A stretch of DNA of 64,000 nt from Symbiodinium natans (Eukaryota > Sar > Dinophyceae > Suessiales > Symbiodiniaceae). Location of the stretch: contig CAJNDS010002388.1 of NCBI GenBank assembly GCA_905221605.1, positions 250,001-314,000 on the forward strand, read 5' to 3'. Shown in pieces: positions 30,061-41,300 of this stretch. The notes under the pieces are model-generated. The model saw nothing but the letters and a program-made list of their open reading frames with translations, was not told the DNA's origin and made no database searches. A program made the position numbers and the translations under genes. The first letter of the stretch is position 1; every line of letters begins with the position of its first letter.

Positions 30061-30969
30061 TTCCTAAACCCTAAACCCTAAACCCTAAACCCTAAACCCT
30101 AAACCCTAAACCCTAAACCCTAAACCCTAAGCCCGAACACACAATCCAAATGCCGAGGGCAAGTTCGCACAGGCCGGCCCTTGGGATGTGAAGACAGGGA
30201 ATGGTGCCCCTGTTAACGCACATGAGGCAAGGCCGTGGCCCTAAACCCTAAGCCCTGAACCCTAAACCCTCCCCAAAATGGCCCACCACAATCCCCAAAG
30301 CTCCCAATATTTCCGAAAACCCCTAAACCCTAAACCCTAAACCCCCTCAGCAGAAGCCCCAGCTGCCGAAGGTGCTTGCGCCCTTCAAGCGCCAAGCGCC
30401 CGCAGAAAGTGTGAGCTCGTAGAAGCCCTTTCTCTTCAAGGCAGGGACAGCAAGGTTACACCAGTGTTCCACAGGAACAGAGCGAAGTCACCTGCCTGAA
30501 GTCAGGCACACGAACACTATAAAGCAACGCAAGTGAACCCTGCCCTACTGCGAAGTGCCTTCTCCGCCTGGCCTGGACGATTTTCTCAGCGCGGCTTTGC
30601 CGGCAAAGTGCGAAGGTGATAGGACTGTCAAAGCCTTTGGATTCCGGAGTCTGAAGGTTTCTTGTCCGGGGGTTTTGGTCCTTAGAAACGCGCCTTGAAA
30701 GTCCATACGATGCCTGTATTGCTGGGGTTGGTTATGGCGCTTAGGGCCTTCTCAGAAGATGCGTTCATGCACGGTGAGTTCAAGCCCCAAACCTGCGCCC
30801 TAAACCCTAACCCTAAACCCCAAACCCCAAACCCTAAACCCTAAAGCCTATAGACCCTAAACCCTGAAACCCCCAAACGCGCTGACTGCCGGCTCGCGCT
30901 GCCCTCTCACACGTTTCACGCGGCCGCGCTCCTGTTGGGAATCGGCGTTGTGTGTACCGTCGTAGATAT

Positions 30970-31180
30970 ACAAGCAACGAAGTAAATACAAAGATATATA
31001 TATATATGTATGATAAACTAATATATCGTATAGTATATTAACATATTATATTAGACAACAATCTTCTGATCAACTGTAATATATGTATATATATACACAC
31101 ATACATATTTTTCTTGTATTATATGACTATATATATATATACATATATATATAATGTATATATTGATGTGTATGGGTAGT
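30970..31180. repeat. AT-rich microsatellite region
   Basis: Mixed TA, ATAC and CATA repeats fill about 200 bp with no supported exon. Confidence 0.85.
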
Positions 31181-32821
31181 GCTAATTGGGCTTGAGTCGA
31201 GTTCAGTTCCTCATATCGAGTTTGGGTAGAGGGATACAGGGGGTGTGGAGAAGGCGTCTCTGCATACATGTTATGCAATAAGAGAACCGCTTCAGAAACA
31301 GCTTGTCCCTTGCGGGGCCCCCGCCGCCGGTTTTCCGCCCAGCTATACTCTTCAAAGATCGTTTTCGGCGCGACTTAAAGAGAGGATTGTTTAGAGTGCG
31401 GCACCGTGGCCAGCTGTGTTGCCCGTGATTGCTGCCCCTTCTAAGTATACGCAAAAGTGGGTTGAGTCATTAAGGAGTAATTCTGCTTGAAGTGTGGGGG
31501 GGGGGGGTTGAGGGTTTTGCGGGTGTCCATGCTTGCGCCAGGATGCAGATTGCTACGCTTATTGGTAGGGTTTGCGCGGGCGTTTGACGCTCTATCTTCG
31601 GATCCTCGAGTTCATTTCAGGGCTTCACGAATGTTTAGGATTTAGGGTTCAGGGTTTAGGTAAGATTATAAGCTTTAGGCAAAGTGGAAGAGAGGAGATT
31701 CCCTGCTGCCCAACACCCCCCCCCGCCCCCTGCTCTTGAGCCCTCGGCTCTCCCACCAAGCTAGCTAAGCCAGTATCTAGCCCCGGGTTTAGGGTTTAGG
31801 GTTTAGGGTTTAGGGTTTAGGGTTTAGGGTTTAGGGTTTAGGGTTTAGGGTTTAGGGTTTAGGGTTTAGGGCTAGACCTCGAATTGCAGCAGTTTGCCCC
31901 TCTTGGGTGCGAAGTTCTAAAACGAAAGCCCTAGGCATCCATCTAGCATGCACCTACAACACCCAAACGGTTCGCTCCTGTAAACCCAATCTACATGGAT
32001 GTAGAAAACAGTTTAAGAATATTTCACATTGCATTCCTAAGCAACAGCAAGGTTGGTACCTTCTTCGTAGTAATCTCCGGCTTTCGCAGGCCTGAGTGGC
32101 TCCCAGCCGAACGAAGTTTCACCTGCGGGCACGCGGTACACCGACCCCCCCGCCCACCTCTACTTTGTAGAAACTGCCCTAAATCCTAAACCCTATTTCC
32201 TAGACCCTAAACCCTAAGCCCTAAGCCCTAAACCCACCGGGGTGCGCACGCACGACAGGAGTCTAGGCAGCCTGCAAGCAACCAATGGCGGCTCGCACTC
32301 TGAGTTCAGGGTTCAGGGTTAAACTTGCAAACTACGAAGCCAACACCGCTGCTCACACCATGGCCGCGGGCTCAGGTCTACAGGGCAAGGAAGCTGCTTT
32401 GGGCTTGGGGTTTAGGGTTTAGGGTTTAGGGTTTAGGGTTTAGGGCTTCTGTTCCTTGAATATTCTCGGGCTCAGGTGGAAAGAATGTTGGGATCACGGC
32501 GGTGGGCTCCACAGCAGTATGTCTCGAACAATCCCTAAGTCTGGGCTTGGGGTTTAGGGTTTAGGGCTTTGGGGTTTAGGGTTTAGGGTTTAGGGTTTAG
32601 GGTTGAGACACTCGGGCTCATCAGTGGACGGCCAGCTTCAAGAGTCCCACGAAGGGCAGAATATCTGGGTTTGGAAATACCATACTTTAATACTTGTTTT
32701 TGGTTCTGGGTTGCTATCATAGCTACTTAGACCAAAAAGGTATACTTTTTTTTCCAGGGTCTACTCCAACGTAGGGATTTTAGATGTCACATCAGTCACC
32801 CTAAACTTATAGGGTCCTATT

Positions 32822-32920
32822 TGGGATGTTCCCCTGATACAAACAGTCCTGAACAGGGATTCTAGTACCTCCTATTGTAATCCCTAGTCAGGGCTGTTAG
32901 TATACGGCGGAACATCCCAA
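32822..32920. mobile_element. MITE family A copy
   Basis: TGGGATGTTCCCCTGATACA at the left and GTATACGGCGGAACATCCCA at the right, with ACAGTCCT and AGGGCTGT inner arms. Confidence 0.85.
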
Positions 32921-32925
32921 GACCT

Positions 32926-33040
32926 ATTAGCCACTGTTTTCTTAAGGAATCCCCCAAGAATAAAGCCAATCTTCCTTATAAAGGGTAGTATAGGGATTAA
33001 TCATTTTTCCTTTTTGGGGGGGTTCTTAAGCAAATAGGGG
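32926..33040. mobile_element. MITE family B copy, adjacent to a family A copy
   Basis: CACTGTTTTCTTAAGGAATCCC and GGGGGTTCTTAAGCAAATAG form the ends. It sits a few bases right of the family A element at 32822-32920. Confidence 0.8.
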
Positions 33041-34207
33041 TTTATAGGGCTCTTACAGTCTCAAAGGACGCGAGTTCAAGGGGGGTATGTAGCCCAAAAT
33101 TCCCTGGTACTCGCCATTCCTCCCTAGGGCGCCCGAAGCTTCCCTAAGGTTCCCGAGGTACTTACCCCCCATGAACCCCCTGCCCCTCCCTTAGAGCCCA
33201 ACAATAAGCCCTAAACACCCCTATCCCGAACACGCCATAGAGATGCCCTAAACGCCCTAAACCCTAATCACTATAAACCCGAAAACACCCTAAACACCCA
33301 ACACCCTAAACCCTAAGCTTCTGAACCCTTACACACTCTGCCCCCGAGAAACCCTAATCCCTAGAAACCCTAGTCCCAAAAACCTAAAAGAGCCATCAAA
33401 ACTTTGATCCCTAATCCCTCAACACCGTAGCAATCCCTACAAACCCTAAACCCCTAACCCCTAACCCCTAAACCCTAAACCCGAAACCCATGTGCAGGTC
33501 ATCCCATTGGGGCCGATGTCGGCGGCAGGGCCCCAAGAGCGAAGCCTCACCAGTCTTAGCCTAAAGGGTTTAGGGTTTCTTGCTAAATTCCTAAACCCTA
33601 ATCCCTAAACCCGAAACCCTACACCCTAAACCCTAAACCCTAAACCCCAAACCCTAAACCCTAAACCCTAAACCCTAACCCCTACCATCCAAAGGGACCA
33701 ATGTAAATATCTCCTTGAGCCCAGGCCGGTCCTGAGGCTGTCCCAGATGTCGTCAAGGACAAGCCGGGCCCCTCAGAGGGTTTAGGGTTTAGGGTTTAGG
33801 GTTTAGGGTTTAGGGTTTAGGGTTTAGGGTTTAGGGTTTAGGGTTTAGGGGGGTTCAGGGTTCACGTTTTGCTCCAAAAAACGTTTTTGTTGGTTTTGTT
33901 TGGTGTTTTGCTCGTATGTACAGAAAAGCTTCAAGAGTAGTTACAGATGATTTCTCGGTCGCCGTCGACCGTAGGGGGCACCCACAGAGTCAGATCCATT
34001 TCTTGAGATATACGAATAACGTCAGAATACAGTATGATGGAATTTTTCATTTCATAAAACAGTATAAGAACACAGCATAATGGAGTTTTCTTATTTCACA
34101 AAGCAGTCTAAGAACATGGGAGTGCAATCAGAGAATCCCGAAATGATGGCGCCTCCTGAGTGCACTCGTCCGGCAGAGCAGATCTCAGTCCGAAGCCCTC
34201 AGAAGGC

Positions 34208-34363
34208 TGGGATGTTCCCCCTTATACGAACAGTCCTTCATAGGCATGATCATTGGAGGTACTATCTTAGATAGTACCCCCCCCCCCCCCTATCCGTGTT
34301 AAGGGATTACAGTAGCCCTACTATCATCCCTTTAGGATAGGGGGGGGGGGGGGAGCATCCCAA
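34208..34363. mobile_element. MITE family A copy with homopolymer expansions
   Basis: GGGATGTTCCCCCTTATACG and GGGAGCATCCCA ends flank inner sequence that has grown C and G runs (34276-34290 and 34340-34353). Confidence 0.75.
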
Positions 34364-35986
34364 TCAGAAGGCTTCAAAGACAGCCCACGAATCGCGCGAG
34401 GTACTCGAAGTTCTGGTCCCGCGCCCAGCTGCTTGGGGTTTAGGGCTTAGGGCCTAGGGCTTAGGGCTTAGGGCTTAGGGCTTAGGGGCCTTATAAATGT
34501 CAAGGCGCTTCCTCAGGTTCCTAGGGTTTAGGGTGTAGAGGGTTTCGGTTTCGGGTTCAGGGCAGCCCCCAAGCCCGAGCAACCCTGAAACAGCTCCATG
34601 TATGGCCCCTGACCCTTCACGGCCCTGCAAGGCATCTTCCCCAACCGTCTGAGTTCGGCTGAGGGCTTGTAGAGCTACTCCCTAACCCGAAACCCTAAAC
34701 CCTAAACCCTAAACCCTAAACCCTAAGCCCTAAACCCTAAACCCTAAACCCTAAACCCTGGGCAGAGGGGGGGGCCCTCCAGGTGGGCCATCGCCGCCTT
34801 GCTCGTCGTCATCGCGGCAGGGCGCCCACAGCACCAGACCATGGTCTCCTTGCTATGTAATTAGGGGGGATTTTACTATAGGTATCGTGTATGGTTTGGG
34901 GTTTAGGGTTTAGGGTTTAGGGTTTAGGGTTTAGGGTTTAGGGTTTAGGGTTACGGGCTTAGATAGACCCCGGGATGGTCAAGAGATGATTCCATCATGG
35001 CTCTGAGGGGCCGGCATAGACGAGGGCACCTTACGGAAGACGGGCCATCTTGCCGATTTGGTCTGAGCGGCTCCTATGATACGTAGGGAACCGGGGCCCG
35101 CTCTTAGACCCTAAACCCTAAACCCTAAACCCTAAACCCTAAACCCTGGGCTCATTGGGTTTAGGGTTCAGGGTTTTTGAACCCCAAACCGCAAACCATA
35201 AACCCTTGACCCCGAAACCCCTAAACCCTAAACTAGGCCCTATAAACCCTACCCCTAGGCGTGCGAGATTGTGACGCACGACGTCTTCGCCGTTCTGTTC
35301 CACTCGCTCCTCGCAGGTGCCATCATCTCCCCGGAAGCTCTCCGACAAAGGGAAGTGCCGGGGAATTACCTAAAAAAGAATTACTATGGGGGGGATGGAA
35401 TTATAAGGTACATTGTTCCCGTAATTGAACTAGTAGGATACAGGAAGCCTCGAAAAGGCTACTTAAGGGTAGATCCTTGAGCTGCCGACGTCGGACACCA
35501 ATCAGGGGCCTCCAAGAATAGGCGGCCCGAATTTCCCAGGGCCCTTGACTGCGCATCTACCGCTGTTGGATTCAGGGTGTCTGATAGACTAGATGATGTA
35601 GGTTCTTGGGCCGTTCGGCCACGACGCGAGGCTCGCAAGGAGAGAAGTTAAGGGATTTGTGAGGGAGCGGTGAGAAGCCAGTGCTTGCTTGTGCCTTAAA
35701 TGCCATTCACTCAAGCTGAGCCCTCGACGTAAAAACACATCCAGACCATGGCCCCTGCACAGCACCGGAATCCACCTCGCACCTCTCTGGAAACCCCAAG
35801 AACCCAAGCAGTTCTCAAAATTAGGCTCCCTTCTTCAACACCCTGCGTTTTCAGGAATCCCAAAACAAGGACCTTAATTTCGACAATCTACCCTAAACCC
35901 TAAACCCTAAAACCTAAACCCTAACGTTTTATCCCCTCAGCCCACCCCTCACCACAGCTTCCGCAAGCCGGTTTCCAAGCGCAGCC

Positions 35987-36070
35987 ATGCACCGGCTCTG
36001 CTTGGCCTTGACCATCCAGGCCTGGTATGCCGCTGGCGAAGGCCACTCGCCCTGCCTATCCTTCTTTGCT
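35987..36070 (+). CDS. Possible first exon with signal peptide
   Basis: An ATG at 35987 opens MHRLCLALTIQAWYAAGEG, a typical short signal peptide. GC donors are possible after TAT or GCTG. It could be the start of the PQQ-propeller gene whose certain exons begin at 38378. Candidate exons in between (36400-36512, 37293-37327) were not joined with certainty. Confidence 0.4.
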
Positions 36071-36619
36071 TTCTATTCTGCTAGTAAAGTTACACAGCCA
36101 GTTATAGAATCAATAAACAATAATCACAAATATACGAATTCTCACAATAGTACTGTGCTCTACTTAAGGAGCTCAAGTTTCTAACTATCTCTAACCTCTG
36201 CCCTGAAGTGCGGGTGGGGGAGTCCAAGCCCCTTTTGGGCGTCTGGGTTGCTTGAGGGGCTTCCGGGTTGGGACCCTGCGCCCGATATCCTCTACATTCC
36301 GTGGAGGGTTTAGTTTAGGGTTTAGGGTTTAGGGTTTAGGGTTTAGGGTTTAGGGTTTAGGGTTTAGGGTTTAGGGTTTAGGGTTTAGGGTTTAGGGGAC
36401 AAGACGAGGTGATACCTGCGCAGCCGGCGGCTGCACTGCAGCCGGTGCAGCTCCGCGGCAACACCACTGGCCTGTTCAGAGCCTCAGAATCCATGGGCGT
36501 CTTAGCGGCTGGGGTTTAGGGTTTAGGGTTTAGGGTTTAGGGTTTAGGGTAGAGGGTAGAGGGTTTAGGGTTTAGGGTTTAGCGTGTAGGGTTAGGTTTA
36601 GGGTTACGAAACTCTTCTT

Positions 36620-36703
36620 AGGGGCTGGGCAGTTGACCTTAATAACCTTTTTGGTTATACGTAATCCTATTACAAATCAAAGGTTAACCTTTCTTGAGGG
36701 CTA
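36620..36703. mobile_element. MITE family C copy
   Basis: GGGGCTGGGCAGTTGACC at the left, AATCCTATTACAAAT in the core, and AAGGTTAACCTTTCTTGAGGGCTAG at the right, where a TTTAGGG array begins. Confidence 0.75.
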
Positions 36704-37910
36704 GGGTTTAGGGTTTAGGGTTTAGGGTTTAGGGTTTAGGGTTTAGGGTTTAGGGTTTAGGGTTTAGGGTTTAGGGTTTAGGGTTTAGGGTTTAGGGTTT
36801 AGGGTAGCCCCGAAGGAGTTGGTGAGGCCCAACATCCCGGAGTGATGTGCGAGGAGTCCAAGAAAGCGCTTGAAAGCCCCTGAACTGGAACCTTCCTTCG
36901 GGGGACCATGTGAACCCTAGTTTAGGGTTTAGGGTTAGGGTTTAGGGTTTAGGGTTTAGGGTTTAGGCTTTCGGGCTTAGGGTTTAGGGTTTAGGGTTCA
37001 GGGACCCTAAAGTTGGGATCATGTACCCAACACTACTACAAGCCTTGTTAGGGTACATGAACCAGAAAGCCCTTTGGGGATCGTCTGGTCCTGATCCTTA
37101 TAGGATCAGCGAAAGAAGTGGGGCGCTCAACGGCGTGAGTGAGCACATGGCTTCTTGCGTCAGGATCCTAGAGACTCCAATACCCCTTAATTAGTGAATT
37201 TTCCTTAAATCATAATAGGGTTCCTTATATGGTTTAAGGAATATTCCCTAAACCCTAAACCCTGAATTCAGGGGTATTGGGGTCTCTGGCATCATAGGCC
37301 ACTCTGGGCATCTCCTCGGCTCCCTGAGGCTGGGAGAAAAAGGCGGCTCCAGCTTAGATAGATCGGGGTTTAGGGTTTAGGGTTTAGGGTTTGGGGTTTG
37401 GGGTTTAGGGTTTAGGGTTTCACACCGTAGTCTTCTTCAGGCCCAGGGACAACAATCCAGTGGACCCGAGAGAGAGATTACGCCCTAGACTCTAGTCTCT
37501 TACACTTTTCATGCCCTCAAGCCCTGTACATCTGGGTAGTTGTCCAAATTCGGGGCCCCGGACACCCTGGACACCCTAGATACTAGGTGCCGCATACTAG
37601 GGACCCCAAAAGGGACCATCGTTTTGACAACCACCCAATCCGAGGAAGGGCTCCGGCGAGCGAGTCGGCTTCTCCCCGCACGTGACTCACCGCAGCGAAG
37701 TGTGCTTTCCTGTTTGGAGGGCCTTCAGGTGTTGAGTTGAGGGTTTAGGGTTTAGGGTTTGGGGTTCCCTTATACTCCCTTAAAATCAAGAAGGGCACCG
37801 TTCTATTCCAAGATTCCTGCTGGGTCTAGCTGAGCCCGAAGACCTGCCACCGACGGGCTCGGCCCAGTAAACCCTAAGCAGCCATGAGCCCTCCACTACC
37901 CTCAACAATG

Positions 37911-38010
37911 GGGGATGTCCCCCCTTATCTTCACAGTTCTTAGTAGGGACTGTGGTACCCCCATGACAATCCCTATTAAGGACTCTCTTAGTATAAGAGG
38001 GAACATCCCA
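37911..38010. mobile_element. MITE family A copy
   Basis: GGGGATGTCCCCCCTTAT and ATAAGAGGGAACATCCCA form the inverted ends; ACAGTTCTTA and AAGGACTCT are the inner arms. Confidence 0.8.
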
Positions 38011-38377
38011 ACTCTATAGGTTTTTTTGTGGATACCTCCAAGCGGCCTCAAGGCAGAACTCCCCCCAAGGAAACAAGACAATACCCCTGCACCCCGCACC
38101 CCGAGGTGATGCCCGATATCGCGAAGGGACCGAGCTGGTCTTGGCAGGAGTCAGTCATTCCCCGGGTTCTTCGTGGGGAATGAGGGAATTCTAGGGCCCC
38201 CTACTTGTACCCTTCAAGGGATTCAGGTTATTTCAGGGGGGAACCTAGGGGGGGCAGGAAAGAGGGTTTAGGGTTTGGGGTTTGGGGTTTAGGGCTAGGG
38301 TTTAGGGTTTAGGGATTGGGGGGGGGGGGGGGGGGTAGCATAAAGGGGGTAGTATATAGGGGAACTTCTAGAAGGAG

Positions 38378-41300
38378 ACGTTCGGAGATGTGGTCCGAGC
38401 CACTCCTCTCATCGACGACCAGAGACCGGGCCGCGATTTGCCCTGTCAAGAACCCCTGATTTGGGATGTTCCCTTATACTAGGGTTTAGGGTTTAGGGTT
38501 TAGGGTTTAGGGTTTAGGGTTTAGGGTTATACTAACAGCTCCTTCATAGGGACTATTGATAGGGCTACTATTATCCTTCTTAAGGGCTGTGAGTATAAGG
38601 GGGAGCATCCGAAACCCTGATTGTTTTGGCTTGGGGTTTATAGTGGGCCTGGGCTTAACATCTTGAAGGGTCTGCGCGAAATCCGCGTGTAACAAGGTGG
38701 CCTCAACAAGTACGTTGTGCCCCCCGACATCCTGATTCCCCAATTTGTCGGCATGTAACTGCCTGCGAAGACGCCACCCGCAGAAGGATCTTGAAAGCCC
38801 CAAAGTAGCATCTCATTCTGAGGGCTATGCGTTTCGGCCCCTGAGTCTGAAAACCCCGAAGGGAAGGTTTCAGACCGCCACACAGGGGGGGTTTCGGCCA
38901 CAGCTGTACCTCTCTCCCTTATGCCCAGAAGGGGCTCCCGAAGATGTCGGGTTGTGACCAACATCGTTGCCAAAGCGCCCGCAAAGCGTTCGCCAAGCAT
39001 CCGCGGGCTTCGCGCGGGAGAGTTACGCCTGCGGAGGCCTACGCTCTTAGCATGGCTTGGGGGCCCCTGAATTATTTTCATACTATTTCCATAGAATGAT
39101 ATTATTTGAATTCTGTTTTCATACAATAATATTTGTAATGAAAAGGTGGGACCTCCGAACTTTCAAAGGCGTGGAAAGTTTCGAGGAGTGGGCACTCGAA
39201 AGGGCCACCATTCTCGGGACTTTCTTCGGGTTTAGGGTTTAGGGTTTATAGGGTTCAGGTTTAGGGTTTAGGGCAATTTAGGGTTTACAGTTTATAGGGT
39301 TTAGGGGTTTATAGGTTGGGATGTTCCCCCTTATACGAACAGTCCTTCATGAGGATTATACTAGGGGGTACTATAATGTACAGCAGCTGGTCTCCAAAGC
39401 CCTGTAAGCCTTTAGATCCTAACTAGCTCAGGAATAGGGTTTAGGGGTTTGTAGGGTTTAGGGTTTAGGGTTTAGGGTTTAGGGTTTAGGGTTTAGGGGG
39501 CTTTATAGGGTTTACAGGATTTTTAGGGCTTCTAGGGCTTAGATTTTCGAGGGTGAGATCCCAACTAGCTCAGGAAGAACATCTACATCACATCCGTGGC
39601 CGGCAGATCCTACAAGTTCAGCCCGAAGGGACAGCTACTGTGGAGCCACTACACCGACAGCAACTCGGCGCATCATGTTTAGGGTTTAGGATTGAGGGTT
39701 TAGGGTTTAGGGTTTAGGGATGTTTAGGGTTTAGGGTTTAGGGTTTATGATATATTTGATAATACTCATACATCCGTATACCATACAATCATACGAGTAG
39801 TGCAAGAATTGGAAAGGGTGCTTTCGTACGGTTGCTATTGATGGATCAGACTTCCACCCTCCCGAAATCGAAGGTACCCGTCTAGTCCAGCGTTTATCTA
39901 GGGTTTGGGGTTCAGGGTTGCTCAGGCCCTAAACCTTAAGTCCTAAGCCCTGAAGGTATGGGAGGCGTTCCATCAGTGGCCACCCTGTGGGACTCGGTCA
40001 TGATGCTGCTGACGAGGAAGGGATTCCTTATAGCCCTGGACCTCGATACGGGCGTGGAAAGGCGCCGAACTCCGCGAAGGGACTTTCCATTCCTAGGGGG
40101 CTGGGTCGTCTAGGGTTTAGGGTTTAGGAGTTCACCTTCAACCTTTTTCTTATATATATGTAGAATATGTTTCCCATTTGCTGATATTTATTTGTTTGTA
40201 TAATCCTACTACAACAAAAGGTTCACCTATTCGGGCTTGGGTATTCAGCCCCGAAGATTCCTTCAGGGCTTGCAAGAGGGCTTCGAGGTTTTTGGGGGGC
40301 TTGAGAAAGGTCGTCAAGGGCTTCTAATTAGGGGGTTGTTCTAGGGTTGCGTTTGGGTTTTTTTCTACACATGTATCAGCAAGGCAGCTGGTTTGGGGTT
40401 TTTGGTAGGGAGTTGGGGTGCTTAGTTTATGATTATCATTTTTTGTGTTTTTTTTTGCGGGCGGGGGGGGAGCTTAGGGCTTATAGGATTTATGTAGGTT
40501 CATCTTGGCCTTTAGAGATTTAATTGCTCTAGAGAGTTTATAGGGAGTGTAGGGTTAGGGGTGAGCCTGAAACTCAGAGCTCGCACCTTCGGAGAAAACC
40601 CTAAACCCTAAACCCTAAACCCTAAACCCTAAACCCTAAACCCTAAACCCTAAACCCTAAACCCTAAACCCTAAACCCTAAGCCAGGTGGGCGAAGAAGG
40701 TCACCGAGCAGGTGGCTCAAGCTGCGGACTGCTCGCTGGTGACGCATGGGTGACCAGGCTGAGAGGCTGCGACGCCCACCTAGGGTTTAGGGTTTAGGGT
40801 TTAGGGTTTAGGGTTTAGGGTTTAGGGTTATTCTTAAGAGGGGGGGGGGGGTATGTCACACAAGGATCCCAAGACCTCACCACTTCTCCCTAAGGCTCCC
40901 TAAGCTTCCCTAAGGCTCCCTACCTAAACCCGAAGCCCCGCGGCATTTGGGTTGGCGGCTCTACGGCTTAAGCCTCGCAAAGAGGACTCCATAAACTCCC
41001 TAAACTCCCTGAACTCCCTAAGCTCCCTAAGCTCCCTAATCCTCGCTCCTAACTCCTAAACCCTAAGCCCTAAACCCGAAACCCACGCTCCCTGAACCCT
41101 GAACCCTAAACCCTAAAACCCTGAACCCTAAACCCTAAACCCTAAACCCCAGGCTCATCATCGTCTCGGTCGTGGAGCCCGTGCCGCTTGTGCCAACCTG
41201 GCAAGTGGAGAACAACCGCGTGCTAGCTCTGAGCCTCGGCTAGGGTTTAGGGTTTAGGGTTTAGGGTTTAGGGTTTAGGGTTTAGGGTTTAGGGTTTAGG

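Larger units (their letters stand above)
30120..35990 (+). other. Cluster of unassigned exon-like segments
   Basis: Short GC-rich open segments, usually between a CCCTAAA array and a TTTAGGG array, are seen near 30150-30195 (QAGPWDVKTGNG), 30556-30640 (GLDDFLSAALPAKCEGD), 31874-31930 (LDLELQQFAPLGCEVLK), 33500-33566 (VIPLGPMSAAGPQERS), 33736-33782 (AGPEAVPDVVKDKPGPSE), 34376-34432 (TAHESREVLEVLVP), 34793-34830 (a hydrophobic WAIAALLVVIAAG) and 35256-35309 (ACEIVTHDVFAVLFHSLL, with acceptor CCCTAG|G and a GC donor). They probably include exons of one or more genes, but phases were not resolved and no family is recognised. Confidence 0.4.

Noticed and set aside
38638-39126. 162-residue minus-strand frame as a gene
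   Set aside because: No recognisable domain, composition like random translation, and all supported genes here are on the + strand.
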